From: an uncultured bacterium | GTDB lineage: Bacteria; Desulfobacterota; BSN033; UBA1163 | Assembly: GCA_938002255.1 (NCBI GenBank) | Contig: CALLAL010000013.1 | Location: forward strand, 1 to 64,000 | DNA: 64,000 nt | Reading direction: 5' to 3' | Shown: one piece after another, positions 16,757 to 26,511 of the stretch | How the letters are laid out: each line of letters begins with the position of its first letter | Position numbering within the stretch: the first letter of the stretch is position 1 | Notes under the pieces: generated by a model | Seen by the model: the letters and a program-made list of their open reading frames with translations, nothing else | The model's database searches: none | What the model was told of the DNA's origin: nothing | Position numbers and translations under genes: made by a program

Positions 16757-16775
16757 GAATTTTTTATGAAGGGGA

Positions 16776-17000
16776 GTAACCCGTCAGTGATGGGGTGTTT
16801 TCGGTTTAAAAGGGTTGGAACGTTCCTCCTCCAAAACCTTGAAGAGCGGTTATAAGAGGTTACCTCATCGGGGCCCTCATGCCCTTTGAATCGGATTTTT
16901 TTGAATCAGATTGGGTCGTTTTGACGAACAGAGGTTTCGCTATAAGGTTTTTCCGAGGCAACCTCCAAACCCTTTTTTATTTCTTTAACTGAGGGGTTAC
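16776..17000. mobile_element. IS66-type miniature inverted-repeat element, copy 1
   Basis: This 225-bp non-coding element begins GTAACCCGTCAGT and ends ACTGAGGGGTTAC, 13-base terminal inverted repeats with one mismatch. It is flanked by a perfect 8-base duplication GAAGGGGA at 16768-16775 and 17001-17008. Its reverse complement matches the element at 36706-36931 at about 90% along the full length. IS66-family ends start GTAA and make 8-base duplications, so it is probably a non-autonomous derivative mobilised by such a transposase; none is encoded in this window. It fills the gap between the uvrC stop and the ugpB-like promoter. Confidence 0.88.
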
Positions 17001-17015
17001 GAAGGGGAAAACCAT

Positions 17016-18854
17016 TTAGGATGGGTGAAAATAATGATATACGGTTTCTGCTAAATTGCGGTTCATTCGGGGGACATTCTGAAGTTCCTCGAGAGTCGCC
17101 TCTTTAATTCGTTCAACACTGCCGAAATATCTCAGGAGTTCTCTCTGCCGGATTGTCCCGATCCCTGGAATTTGATTCAGAACAGATCGGAGGGCTTCCT
17201 TCTTCCTGATTTTTTTGTGATAGGTGAGCGCAAAGCGGTGTGCTTCGTCACGAATCTGATCGAGAAAAAGAAGGACCGAGGAGTGTTTACCCAAAAGGAT
17301 GGGCTCTTTATACTGGGGATGGAAGATCTTTTCATCCACTCGTTCCCCCTGATGACGCAGGTTTCCTGCCCTTCTCTCTTTAGCCAGGCTGAGCAGGTCT
17401 ACTTCTTTAATTCCTAACTCCTTAAACACTTCTTTCGCCACATTGAGTTGGCCCTTGCCTCCATCTAATAAAACCAGGTCGGGAAGATCCTTTTCATCGA
17501 TTGCCCTTCGATACCGTCTCAGGAGGACTTCGAACATCATCCCGTAATCATCTGCCCCCTCGATGGTCCTAATTCGGAAATGGCGGTAGCGGTCTTTCCT
17601 AGGTTTTCCATCCTCAAAGGTGACCATTGATCCGACGGCCTGGCCACCCTGGAGATTGGAGATATCGAAGGCTTCGATCCGTTTAGGAACTCTACGAAGA
17701 TGTAGATTCTCCTTTAAGTCCGATAAAAAATCGCCCTTCTCATTCTCCAGATGAATCTCTCGGTGAAGAAACTTTTCGGCATTCTCAGAAGCCATCCTGA
17801 GGAGTCTCCTCTTCCCCCCCTTTTGAGGGAAAAGGAGCTGGACCTTTTTCCCTTTCAACTCTGTTAACCATCCTTCCATAAGATCCTTCTCCGGGATGGG
17901 TTTGGGAATGAGAATCTCTTCGGGAATGAACCGATCCTCCCGATAATACTGTTTGATAAAAGAGGAGAGGATTTCTTCCGCTGGAAGACTGACGGATGAA
18001 AGATTAAACCCTTTCCCTCCTAAAAGTTTTCCAGCTCTAATAAAAAGGGAGTAAAGAGCCACTCGACCGTCTTGCCGATATAACCCAATGACATCCCTAT
18101 CCATCATATCCCGGGAGACAACGACCTGTTTTTCAATGACCTTTCGAATATGTTCAATCTGATCCCGAATTCTCGCTGCTTTCTCAAAATGGAGTTGGTC
18201 TGCTGCCTCTGCCATTTGCCTTTCCAGCCTTTCGAGGAGGTCTCTGTTTCTCCCTTCCAGAAACAACTTCACCTGTTGAATGACCTCTCCATATTGAGTC
18301 CGGTCGATCTTACCACAGCAAGGTCCTAGACAGCGGTCCATCTCATAATGGATACAAGGTCTTGTCCGGTGTGAGAATTTGGCCTCCTGACAGGTCCGGA
18401 TGGGAAAAAGCCGCCGGATCAATTTCAAGGTTTCCTTGAGCGAAGTGGCAGAGGGATAGGGACCAAAGTAAAGGGAGCAATCCCTTTTGATTCGTCTTAC
18501 GATGGTCAGGGTTGGAAAATCTTCTTCTATGGAAAGCCTCAGACAGGGATACCGCTTATCATCCCTCAGTTTGATATTATATCGGGGGTGATGCTCCTTA
18601 ATAAGATGATCTTCAAGGATGAGGGCTTCTTTCTCTGTATCCGTCACAATGGTTTCAACGTCCATCACCTTTTCCAACAGAGCGAGCGTCTTGGCATCCT
18701 TCTCCTTCAATCTCTGGAAGTAGGAACCCACCCTTTGCCTGAGATTGCCAGCCTTGCCTATATAGAGGACAGTTCCTTCTTGGTCCTTAAAAAGATAAAC
18801 TCCAGGACTGGCAGGCAAACTCTCAATTTTCTGTTTTAAGACCGTTGCGGCCAT
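17016..18854 (-). CDS. uvrC: Excinuclease ABC subunit C
   Basis: This 612-residue protein makes both incisions around a DNA lesion after UvrB is loaded. The N-terminal GIY-YIG nuclease reads GVYLFKDQEGTVLYIGKAGNL (about 18-38). A UVR motif that contacts UvrB lies near 205-240 (HFEKAARIRDQIEHI). The RNase H-like second nuclease includes EAFDISNLQGGQAVGSMV and LVLLDGGKGQLN. A C-terminal helix-hairpin-helix pair follows (IPGIGTIRQRELLRYFGS). A four-cysteine set near 150-175 (CQEAKF, CIHYE, CLGPCCG) may hold an iron-sulfur cluster. uvrB lies 29 bases upstream on the same strand, so the two are co-transcribed. Confidence 0.97.
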   Translation of the reverse strand: MAATVLKQKIESLPASPGVYLFKDQEGTVLYIGKAGNLRQRVGSYFQRLKEKDAKTLALLEKVMDVETIVTDTEKEALILEDHLIKEHHPRYNIKLRDDKRYPCLRLSIEEDFPTLTIVRRIKRDCSLYFGPYPSATSLKETLKLIRRLFPIRTCQEAKFSHRTRPCIHYEMDRCLGPCCGKIDRTQYGEVIQQVKLFLEGRNRDLLERLERQMAEAADQLHFEKAARIRDQIEHIRKVIEKQVVVSRDMMDRDVIGLYRQDGRVALYSLFIRAGKLLGGKGFNLSSVSLPAEEILSSFIKQYYREDRFIPEEILIPKPIPEKDLMEGWLTELKGKKVQLLFPQKGGKRRLLRMASENAEKFLHREIHLENEKGDFLSDLKENLHLRRVPKRIEAFDISNLQGGQAVGSMVTFEDGKPRKDRYRHFRIRTIEGADDYGMMFEVLLRRYRRAIDEKDLPDLVLLDGGKGQLNVAKEVFKELGIKEVDLLSLAKERRAGNLRHQGERVDEKIFHPQYKEPILLGKHSSVLLFLDQIRDEAHRFALTYHKKIRKKEALRSVLNQIPGIGTIRQRELLRYFGSVERIKEATLEELQNVPRMNRNLAETVYHYFHPS

Positions 18855-18883
18855 CGAAAAATTGCTCTTTCCTGATTGACTTT

Positions 18884-20878
18884 TTACCTCATCTTCAATT
18901 CCATCTCTTCAAGACGCTGAATCTTGTCCCGTAGCTCGGCAGCTCGTTCGAATTCGAGCCGGGAGGCAGCCTCCTTCATCTCTTTCCTCAGCTTTTGGAT
19001 CAGGGATGGAATCTCTTTAACCGAAACATATGCCTCATCAACATCCGAGGCCGAGGGAACCGTAAAATAATCCGCCTCATAAATGGAGGCTAAAATATTC
19101 CGGACCGATTTTTGGACACTCTGAGGGGTAATCTTATTTTTCCGATTATACTCCTCCTGAATCTTTCGTCGGCGGTTCGTTTCCAGGATGGCTTGATCCA
19201 TGGCGCTGGTCATTGTGTCTGCGTAGAGAACCACTTTGCCGTTAATGTTTCTGGCAGCTCGACCAAACGTTTGAATCAGGGATTTCTCTGATCGGAGGAA
19301 TCCTTCCTTATCCGCATCGAGGATCGCCACCAGGGAAACTTCAGGAAGATCAAGCCCCTCCCTTAACAAGTTGATTCCAATGAGAACATCGAATTTGCCG
19401 AGTCGGAGGTCCTGGATGATCTCCACACGATCAAGGGTGTCGATGTCCGAATGGAGGTATTGGACACGGATTCCAAGATCGGCATAATATTCGGTTAGAT
19501 CCTCTGCCATTCGCTTGGTAAGGGTGGTCACCAGCACCCTCTCCTTTTTCTTTATCCGCTGCCGGATCTCTTCTAAAAGATCATCCACTTGATTTTTGGC
19601 TGGCTTGACTTCAATCAGAGGATCGCTCAGTCCTGTTGGACGGATAATCTGTTCGACCACTCTCCCCTTGCTCTTTTTCAACTCATACTCACTCGGAGTG
19701 GCGGAGACGTAGATCACCTGATGGACACGTTTCTCAAACTCTTCGAACATCAAGGGTCGATTATCGAGCGCTGAGGGGAGTCGAAATCCATAATTCACCA
19801 AGGTCTCCTTCCTCGAACGGTCTCCCCTAAACATCCCGATCAACTGAGGAATGGTGACATGGCTTTCGTCGATGAAGATGAGAAAATCCTGAGGAAAGTA
19901 ATCAAGGAGCACGGGGGGAGGCTCACCAGGTTTTCTTCCGGTGAGGTGACGGGAATAATTTTCAATCCCCTGGCAGTAGCCAAGTTCCTGAAGCATCTCA
20001 AGGTCAAAGTTCGTCCTCTGCTCCAATCTCTGAGCTTCCAAAAAACGGTTCTGCGATTTAAACCAGGCGACCCTTTCCTTTAACTCTTCCCGGATATTCT
20101 GGATAGCCATGTGAAGCCGCTCGGGAGGGGCCACATAATGGCTCCCGGGATAGATGGGAATTTTTTCGAGGGACTGCCACACCTTTCCCCTTAATGGATC
20201 AATCTCCGAGATCGCTTCCACCTCATCGCCGAAAAGCTCGATACGGATCGCACGATTCTCCTCATGGGCGGGAAACACTTCAACCACATCCCCCCGAACC
20301 CGAAAGGTCCCGCGATGGAAATCGATATCATTTCGCTCGTACTGAATCTCCACTAACTTCGAAAGAATGTCCTCCCTTGTGATGTTCATCCCTTTCTCTA
20401 AATAGAGAAGCATGCCATGATAGGCTTCTGGAGATCCCAGACCATAGATACAGGAGACACTGGCTACAATGATCACGTCATTCCTCTCCAGAAGGGAGCG
20501 TGTGGCGGAGTGTCGCATTTTATCAATCTCTTCATTGATCTGCGTGTCCTTTTCGATATAGGTATCGGTGGAGGGAAGATAGGCTTCGGGCTGATAGTAA
20601 TCGTAATAACTGACAAAAAATTCAACGGCATTCTCCGGGAAGAGTTCTTTGAACTCTCCGTAAAGCTGTGCAGCCAGCGTCTTATTATGGGAGATAACCA
20701 ACGTGGGCTTTTGAACCCTCTCGATCACATGGGCCATGGTGAAGGTTTTGCCCGAGCCGGTTACCCCGAGAAGGACCTGATGAGGAGCACCCTCAAGAAT
20801 CCCCTGGCTCAACGTCTCAATCGCCTGAGGTTGATCCCCTTTGGGTTTGAAGTCCGAGACAAGTTTAAATCGAGGCAT
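18884..20878 (-). CDS. uvrB: Excinuclease ABC subunit B
   Basis: This 664-residue DNA repair helicase-like ATPase verifies damage and recruits UvrC. Walker A reads [11 protein letters not shown] (about 37-47). The beta-hairpin that probes DNA includes [13 protein letters not shown]. The DESH box ([11 protein letters not shown]) and helicase motif VI ([14 protein letters not shown]) are present, and the UvrC-binding UVR motif ([17 protein letters not shown]) ends the protein. Length is normal. The ATG at 20878 has no clear Shine-Dalgarno sequence within 15 bases, so initiation may be weak or from an A/T-rich leader. It leads the uvrB-uvrC pair. Confidence 0.97.
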   Translation of the reverse strand: MPRFKLVSDFKPKGDQPQAIETLSQGILEGAPHQVLLGVTGSGKTFTMAHVIERVQKPTLVISHNKTLAAQLYGEFKELFPENAVEFFVSYYDYYQPEAYLPSTDTYIEKDTQINEEIDKMRHSATRSLLERNDVIIVASVSCIYGLGSPEAYHGMLLYLEKGMNITREDILSKLVEIQYERNDIDFHRGTFRVRGDVVEVFPAHEENRAIRIELFGDEVEAISEIDPLRGKVWQSLEKIPIYPGSHYVAPPERLHMAIQNIREELKERVAWFKSQNRFLEAQRLEQRTNFDLEMLQELGYCQGIENYSRHLTGRKPGEPPPVLLDYFPQDFLIFIDESHVTIPQLIGMFRGDRSRKETLVNYGFRLPSALDNRPLMFEEFEKRVHQVIYVSATPSEYELKKSKGRVVEQIIRPTGLSDPLIEVKPAKNQVDDLLEEIRQRIKKKERVLVTTLTKRMAEDLTEYYADLGIRVQYLHSDIDTLDRVEIIQDLRLGKFDVLIGINLLREGLDLPEVSLVAILDADKEGFLRSEKSLIQTFGRAARNINGKVVLYADTMTSAMDQAILETNRRRKIQEEYNRKNKITPQSVQKSVRNILASIYEADYFTVPSASDVDEAYVSVKEIPSLIQKLRKEMKEAASRLEFERAAELRDKIQRLEEMELKMR

Positions 20879-20928
20879 GAAATTATTTTACAACAAAAAA
20901 GGAGGGAGGGGAAAGGATAGACTTTCTC

Positions 20929-22428
20929 TTAACCGTTGTTGTCGGAGTGTTCGGGTTTGAGTTTCCTCTGGACGCCTGAGGAAAAGACGATGATAGCAGA
21001 CTCTCCATCCACCGGGCATTTGTTCTCGCAGATGCCACATCCGGTACACTTCTCCTCTTTGACAAGGGGTCGTTTCTTCTCGTCGCCTATGATGGCGTGA
21101 TAGGAACACTGTTCATTACAGACGAGGCAGATCTTATCCGTATCCCAGGCGATGCACCGCGTTTTGTTGATGTGGGCGACCCCCATCTGGATGAGTCGTT
21201 TCTCTTCAAGAGAGGTAGCCCGAATCGCCTCAGTCGGACAAACCCTCCCACAAAAATTGCAGAATTCTTCACAATATCCAATGCGAGGGACCAATCGGGG
21301 CGTGTAAAGCCCTGCCAGACCGGCTTCCAAGAAGGTGGATTGAAGGGCATTATTCGGGCATACCTTTAAACATTCTCCGCAACCTGTACAGACAGCAACA
21401 AATTCTTCTTCGGGTAAAGCCCCGGGCGGACGGATCAGCCGATTATTCTTCAATCCACTCTCGGATTGGAGTGGGTTGGTTTTGATCATCAATGCAGAAA
21501 GACAGCCAAAGGCCAGTGAACCCAGCACATATCTTCTTGAAAGATTGACGCCATTTGCGGTTTTCCAACGTGGTAAGCTGAAATGGAATGAGACAGCTTG
21601 AGGAGGACATTCGAGACATTTGAAACAGGCGATACAGTCCTGATGGCGGTAGTCCCGGGGAGACGTTTCAGGGATGGCCCCCACAGGGCAATCCCGAACA
21701 CATCTCTGACAGCTTGTGCAATCCTCCGTCACAGATCGTTTGAATATTCGGAGACGGGAGGAAATCGAAAAAAGGGTTCCTAAGGGACAGAGGTATCGGC
21801 ACCAGAACCTCTTTCGAATGACTCCCAGAGCAAGAATTGCAACGAAGACAAGGAAAATCAAAAGATTGACTTTAAAGATAGGCAGAGGGACACTCGACAT
21901 GAAGAACGAGTTCGAAGGTAAAATCGTCTGGACCGATGGAAGAAGATGATTATAAAGATAGATGGCCGGAGGATAAAAAGCGATGACCAATGTCCTGGTC
22001 ACCAGGCTGATGGGATCGAGAAGATACATCACTTGAAAGGCCAACAATCCAGCGATGATGGAGAAGAAAAAAATCCCATAACGAAGTCTCCGGAGAGATG
22101 CATCCTCAAAGGGTTTTGTTCTCTTCCGTTCTCGAAAGAGAAGACGATCGAAGAAATCGATCGTTGCCCCCATCGGGCAAAACCATCCACAAAAAAAATT
22201 TCCAAAGACCATCACGAAGAGGAGTACCCCGAAGGCGGGAAACATTCTCTCAATGATCCCCTTATGGGTTAGGCTTGAAATCACCGCAATAAAGGGGTCG
22301 AGACGGAGATAGAGATCGACCGGAATCTTGATCTCCATTGGGAAAGCGGTTCTAATGACCAGATAGAGAAGGAAGAAAAAAGAAAGGGTTTGAACCGTCC
22401 TCCTCATCAGAGGAATCCATCGGTTCAT
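20929..22428 (-). CDS. NapH-NapG-like fused membrane ferredoxin protein
   Basis: This 499-residue protein looks like two electron-transfer proteins joined. Residues 1-230 are NapH/NosR-like: four to five membrane segments and the paired motifs CGWFCPMG (80-87) and CRYLCPLG (210-217). Ferredoxin motifs follow at 237-247 and 265-274. Residues 295-310 carry an internal twin-arginine-like segment, LSRRYVLGSLAFG, then a NapG/MauM-like part beginning RPPGALPEEEF with four more cysteine clusters (347-357, 386-397, 425-441, 461-471). It probably passes electrons from the membrane quinone pool to periplasmic clusters. Its ATG overlaps the upstream DUF362 stop by four bases, so they work together. The redox partner is unknown. 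Confidence 0.8.
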   Translation of the reverse strand: MNRWIPLMRRTVQTLSFFFLLYLVIRTAFPMEIKIPVDLYLRLDPFIAVISSLTHKGIIERMFPAFGVLLFVMVFGNFFCGWFCPMGATIDFFDRLLFRERKRTKPFEDASLRRLRYGIFFFSIIAGLLAFQVMYLLDPISLVTRTLVIAFYPPAIYLYNHLLPSVQTILPSNSFFMSSVPLPIFKVNLLIFLVFVAILALGVIRKRFWCRYLCPLGTLFSISSRLRIFKRSVTEDCTSCQRCVRDCPVGAIPETSPRDYRHQDCIACFKCLECPPQAVSFHFSLPRWKTANGVNLSRRYVLGSLAFGCLSALMIKTNPLQSESGLKNNRLIRPPGALPEEEFVAVCTGCGECLKVCPNNALQSTFLEAGLAGLYTPRLVPRIGYCEEFCNFCGRVCPTEAIRATSLEEKRLIQMGVAHINKTRCIAWDTDKICLVCNEQCSYHAIIGDEKKRPLVKEEKCTGCGICENKCPVDGESAIIVFSSGVQRKLKPEHSDNNG

Positions 22429-23375
22429 GTGGCACTCACCCTCTTAACCCGAACTTTTGAAAGATCGATCTGGCCCAGCCCCATCTCAAAGGCAAGTTTG
22501 ACAAACCGGATTTCTTCCGGTTTGAAAGGTTTTCCAGTCTTAGGATGTTTGAAAAAGGCGGCTGCGTAAGCATCTGCCGCTACGATATCGGTCGAAGCAA
22601 TCACCTCACCGATATCTTCTGTTTTCCCCGGCCCTTTGGGCCCATTGGTGGTAAGGATTCGAATGGCGTCAACAACCACCAGATCTGGTTTCCGGAGCGT
22701 ATTGATATCCGCAATGCATTGATGGAGGTCAATCTTATGAAGCAATTCCATGTCCCAAACAATTCCAATGAAATTTTTCATCCCCAAAGTCAGTTCCGTT
22801 GCAAAGTGATGCTTAGGAATGGGGAAATTGATAAAGACATCTGCCTCGAGGACATCCCTCAGAACCTCTGCCGTTTTCAGTTTCTTTCCATTCGGGATCT
22901 CAACCTTCTTGTAAACATTCCTGCCATGGCCAGAGAGAACATCTGCCCCTGCCTTCTGTCCTGCCTCTTTCAACCCTGACCTTGAAAAACAGAACTGATA
23001 GTTGTCGCAGGTATGATCCCAAACCGCCACTTTCTTCGCTCCTGCCTCATAGCACATCTTCACCAGGGCGGTGAGAAGTTCAGGATTGTTCGTGCAGGCC
23101 TGCTCTGGAGTCCTCGCCCAGGCGATATTTGCCTTAATGACTACTCTCTGTCCCTTCTTCACGAATCGTCCCATGCCTCCCAGAGGAGTCATGGCCGCCT
23201 GTAGAAGCTGGGAAGGAGATCCATGTTTTGCAATCACCAGATCTGCCTCACTGGAGGCGTGAGCCAGTGTTCCATAAAAAGGAAGTTGGTGCAACACCAA
23301 AGGGGTTGCTGTCAGAGCGGCAGCTCCCTTGATAAATTCTCTCCGCGTAACGTTCCACTTTTTGGATGTGTCCAT
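22425..23375 (-). CDS. DUF362 protein with Tat signal
   Basis: This 316-residue protein begins with a twin-arginine signal (TRREFIKGAAAL, about 10-21), so it is exported folded, which usually implies a cofactor. The body is the DUF362 fold, with VVIKANIAWARTPEQACTNNPEL, the AGAKKVAVWDH segment and IPKHHFATELTLGMKNFIGIV. DUF362 proteins are often found with ferredoxins, but their reaction is undefined. AAGGAG precedes the ATG. It is translationally coupled (ATGA) to the fused ferredoxin protein downstream, so a shared periplasmic redox role is likely. Confidence 0.82.
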   Translation of the reverse strand: MDTSKKWNVTRREFIKGAAALTATPLVLHQLPFYGTLAHASSEADLVIAKHGSPSQLLQAAMTPLGGMGRFVKKGQRVVIKANIAWARTPEQACTNNPELLTALVKMCYEAGAKKVAVWDHTCDNYQFCFSRSGLKEAGQKAGADVLSGHGRNVYKKVEIPNGKKLKTAEVLRDVLEADVFINFPIPKHHFATELTLGMKNFIGIVWDMELLHKIDLHQCIADINTLRKPDLVVVDAIRILTTNGPKGPGKTEDIGEVIASTDIVAADAYAAAFFKHPKTGKPFKPEEIRFVKLAFEMGLGQIDLSKVRVKRVSAT

Positions 23376-23442
23376 CGTATCTCCTTTTTCTCAATCTGAA
23401 ACCTAACCTTCAAAGAGCATAGGGATTTCATGAGTTTTCAAT

Positions 23443-24492
23443 TTAAGGTTTGAGGGTCAATAGGGAGGCTCCTTTATCTGTCCCGAACCAGATTCCATTT
23501 CTATCTTCTGCGGCAGAGAAGACATTAGGGCTGATCAGTCCATCGGCAGTCGTCAAAGCCTCCCATTGTCTGGTTGGTAGGTCATAAAGGCTTACGCCAT
23601 TATCCCGACAGACAACGACCTTTTCCTTGGCGATGGCAAAAGAGTGAATTCCTCCGTTTTTTAAATGATCGGTTGGCTCCAGCCTTCTCCATCGGTCAGA
23701 ATTGGAATCGTACTCAAAAAGGCTCCCCCCAATTCCGCCTGCCCAGATCCGCTGTCCCACCTTAACCAGCGTTTTGATTTCGACGTCTGTCAATCCTTCT
23801 TTTTCTGAATAGTTTTTCCAGATTCTTTTGGCCTTCTGAAGTTTACTGATTCCACCATTGGTCGCAATCCAGAGATGCTCAGGCTCAACCAGAATGGAGT
23901 TTACAAAATTGCCCGAAAGACCATCCCGGGTTGAAAAGAATTGTTTCCAGCTCTCTGTTTTCTTATCGAGAAGGGAGAGCCCCTTTTCCGATCCCACCCA
24001 GAGAAGTTCGTCATCCACAGCGATGGCATTCACTTTTTTGGCACGACCATCATTGGTATTGAATGCTTTCCATGGAGGATTTTTCTGAGGATGATAATAG
24101 GAAATTCCTCCACCTCCAAATCCATAAAAGTAAGTCCCAAACCAGATACGATCTCTATCGAGGGTAATCACAGAGACATGATTATAAGAGAGGTGGTTTT
24201 TCCACCGGATACTTTCACCGTCATCCACTTTAACGACTGGCTCACCTTTGGTGGTATAATGTTTGAAAACCTTTTTGGCTCTGTCATAAAGCGTTGCCCC
24301 ACCTTCATAAGTCCCGAACCAGACCTCTTCATCCTTGACGACAATCGCAAAGACCATGTCGCTTGAAAGCCCTTCCTTTTGAGTGAGGGATTGAAATGAG
24401 AGAGGTCTCTTCAGAGGACCTGCAAGACCTTCCGTAAACATCGCTATCGTTAGGAGACAGGAAATACACATGACGATTAACCATTGCTTCAT
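23443..24492 (-). CDS. Exported two-component-regulator-type beta-propeller protein
   Basis: This 349-residue protein has a signal peptide (about 1-24) and then repeated blades of the Reg_prop type. Recurrent texts are EVWFGTYEGGATLYD, RIWFGTYFYGFGGGGISYY, LLWVGSEKGLSLLD, HLWIATNGGISKL, RIWAGGIGGSLFEYD and GIWFGTDKGASLLT. Such blades usually form the periplasmic sensor half of hybrid kinases, but no kinase part is present here, so it is a free periplasmic propeller. It has an AAGGA ribosome site and lies 67 bases upstream of the DUF362 gene on the same strand. It may sense a ligand or act as a scaffold; the ligand is unknown. Confidence 0.75.
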   Translation of the reverse strand: MKQWLIVMCISCLLTIAMFTEGLAGPLKRPLSFQSLTQKEGLSSDMVFAIVVKDEEVWFGTYEGGATLYDRAKKVFKHYTTKGEPVVKVDDGESIRWKNHLSYNHVSVITLDRDRIWFGTYFYGFGGGGISYYHPQKNPPWKAFNTNDGRAKKVNAIAVDDELLWVGSEKGLSLLDKKTESWKQFFSTRDGLSGNFVNSILVEPEHLWIATNGGISKLQKAKRIWKNYSEKEGLTDVEIKTLVKVGQRIWAGGIGGSLFEYDSNSDRWRRLEPTDHLKNGGIHSFAIAKEKVVVCRDNGVSLYDLPTRQWEALTTADGLISPNVFSAAEDRNGIWFGTDKGASLLTLKP

Positions 24493-24646
24493 AGGTCATC
24501 CTTCTCTTCCATTGAAAATTGATTAATTATGTCCATTTCCTTTTCCATTTTCAATACCCCTGTTGAGTAGGAATGCCTTATTAGGGATGCCCTCTGAGGT
24601 CGCCAAGGGGATCGAAGAAGAAGAACCTTTTCCGCTGTTGAATTCC

Positions 24647-24675
24647 TTGATCCTTTTTAAGAGATTTGTTATGAA
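24647..24675 (+). promoter_or_regulatory. Candidate promoter of adenine deaminase gene
   Basis: TTGATC (24647-24652) and TATGAA (24670-24675) are 17 bases apart, 22 bases before the ATG at 24698. No purine riboswitch fold is recognisable in 24493-24697. Confidence 0.4.
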
Positions 24676-24697
24676 ATGCGAGGGAGGCAATATTTAG

Positions 24698-26422
24698 ATG
24701 GCTCGACTTGCGGAAAGGATTCGTGTCGCATCAGGAGAGGGAGAGGTTGATCTCCTGATCAAAAATGGGAGGGTGGTGAATGTCTTCTCCGGTGAGATTG
24801 AAAAGAAAGAGGTCGCCATCTATGACGGGATCATCGTAGGGTTTGGAGATTATCCGGCAAAGAAACTGATCGATGTTAAAGGAGACTTTCTCTGCCCGGG
24901 ATTGATCGATGGCCATGTCCACATTGAATCGAGCATGGTGACCATCCCAGAATTTGCAAAAGCGGTGCTTCCAAGAGGAACAACCACAGTGGTCATTGAT
25001 CCCCACGAAATTGCCAATGTATCAGGGATAGAAGGGGTTCACTTCATGGCGAATTCAGCCAAAGGAGTCCCTTTAAATGTTTTTATCATGCTTCCTTCTT
25101 GTGTTCCTGCCACCTCGATGGAGACTGCAGGAGCTAAGCTTGGAATACGAGAACTAAAATCTCTTTTTAAAGAACCCTGGAGCATCGGACTTGCAGAAAT
25201 GATGAATTTTCCAGGGGTGATCTACAGGAATCCAGAGGTTTTAAATAAGATAGAGATGGCAAAAGGAAAACGAATCGATGGCCATGCTCCTTCCCTTTCA
25301 GGCAAGGGCCTCTTTGCCTATCTGACGGCTGGAATACGCTCTGACCATGAATGCACCACTGCCAAAGAGGCAAAAGAAAAGATGAAAAATGGAATGTGGA
25401 TCATGGTCCGGGAAGGTTCGACTGCAAGAAACCTGAGAGACCTTCTTCCGCTGGTCCATGCTAAAAATGCCAGGCGATTCTTCTTTGTCACCGACGATCG
25501 TCATCCTAAAGAACTTCTCAAAGAAGGTCACATCGATTCAATGGTGAGGGAGTCGATTCGGCTTGGACTTGACCCCATTCTTGCCATCCAGATGGCTACC
25601 CTCAATGCTGCAGAATACTTTAGATTGGATGATCTTGGAGCCCTTGCTCCGGGATATAAGGCAGATATCCTCTCCTTTGATCACCTGGGCCGATTTCAGA
25701 TTAAAAAAGTTTTTAAGGATGGACTCCTGGTCGCTGAAGGAGGGAAACTGCTCGCTCCGCCTGGTAAACGATTACCACCCTACAGGTTAAAAAGCAAACA
25801 AATGCTTCAGATCAAACCCCTTCGTCAGGAATCTCTTTTATTGAGAAGCAGCCAATCCCTCGCCAAAGTGATCCAGATCATTCCCGATCAAATTATCACC
25901 CAAAAAGTACTAAAACACATCGTTTTAAAAGATGGAGTGGCTTACCCGAACCTTGAAGAGGACATCCTCAAAATCGCAGTTCTGGAGAGACATCATCGTT
26001 CGGGAAATATCGGACTCGGTTTTGTTAGGGGATTGGGATTGAAAAAAGGAGCAATGGGGTCAACGGTGGCTCACGACTCTCACAATCTTGTCGTCGTAGG
26101 AACAAACGATCAAGAGATGTTAAAAGCCATCGAAACCCTTAAGGCCATGGGAGGAGGACTGGTTGTGGTCGAAGATGAGAACATATTGGCCTCCCTTTCT
26201 CTTCCTATTGCCGGATTGATGGCAGACCATTCGGTCCTTGACGTCCATCACTCATTAGAAAAATTGCAACGGGCGGCGAGATCTTTGGGAAGTAAACTTG
26301 CTGATCCGTTTATGACCCTTTCTTTTCTCTCTTTGCCTGTCATCCCGGAATTGAAGATGACGGATAAAGGACTCGTCGATGTGAATCAATTTAAAATCGT
26401 ACCCGTCTTTGGAGAAGACTGA
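24698..26422 (+). CDS. ade: Adenine deaminase
   Basis: This 574-residue amidohydrolase converts adenine to hypoxanthine and ammonia in purine salvage. The metal-site and family motifs are present: DGHVHIESS, the adenine-deaminase hallmark VIDPHEIANV, GLAEMMNFPGV, DGHAPSLSG, RSDHECTT and VTDDRHP. The C-terminal adenine deaminase domain (from about 400) includes GFVRGLGLKKGAMGSTVAHDSHNLVVVG. Length is standard. A GGGAGG ribosome site lies 10 bases before the ATG. An M20 peptidase gene follows 89 bases downstream. A diverged paralogue lies at 34140-35864. Confidence 0.94.
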   Translation: MARLAERIRVASGEGEVDLLIKNGRVVNVFSGEIEKKEVAIYDGIIVGFGDYPAKKLIDVKGDFLCPGLIDGHVHIESSMVTIPEFAKAVLPRGTTTVVIDPHEIANVSGIEGVHFMANSAKGVPLNVFIMLPSCVPATSMETAGAKLGIRELKSLFKEPWSIGLAEMMNFPGVIYRNPEVLNKIEMAKGKRIDGHAPSLSGKGLFAYLTAGIRSDHECTTAKEAKEKMKNGMWIMVREGSTARNLRDLLPLVHAKNARRFFFVTDDRHPKELLKEGHIDSMVRESIRLGLDPILAIQMATLNAAEYFRLDDLGALAPGYKADILSFDHLGRFQIKKVFKDGLLVAEGGKLLAPPGKRLPPYRLKSKQMLQIKPLRQESLLLRSSQSLAKVIQIIPDQIITQKVLKHIVLKDGVAYPNLEEDILKIAVLERHHRSGNIGLGFVRGLGLKKGAMGSTVAHDSHNLVVVGTNDQEMLKAIETLKAMGGGLVVVEDENILASLSLPIAGLMADHSVLDVHHSLEKLQRAARSLGSKLADPFMTLSFLSLPVIPELKMTDKGLVDVNQFKIVPVFGED

Positions 26423-26511
26423 ATTCCAAATTCGGAAGGGGGATTAAAGATTGCGGAAGGAAACAGATAACTGCTATGAGCGATGCTTTGCACTAAGCAG
26501 GTGGAGGTTTT

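Noticed and set aside
16776-17000. Simple intergenic terminator after uvrC
   Set aside because: The whole 225 bases recur at 36706-36931 with terminal repeats and target duplications, so it is a mobile element, although it might also stop transcription.
24493-24697. Purine riboswitch upstream of adenine deaminase
   Set aside because: No three-helix purine aptamer with its conserved loop bases can be drawn in this leader.
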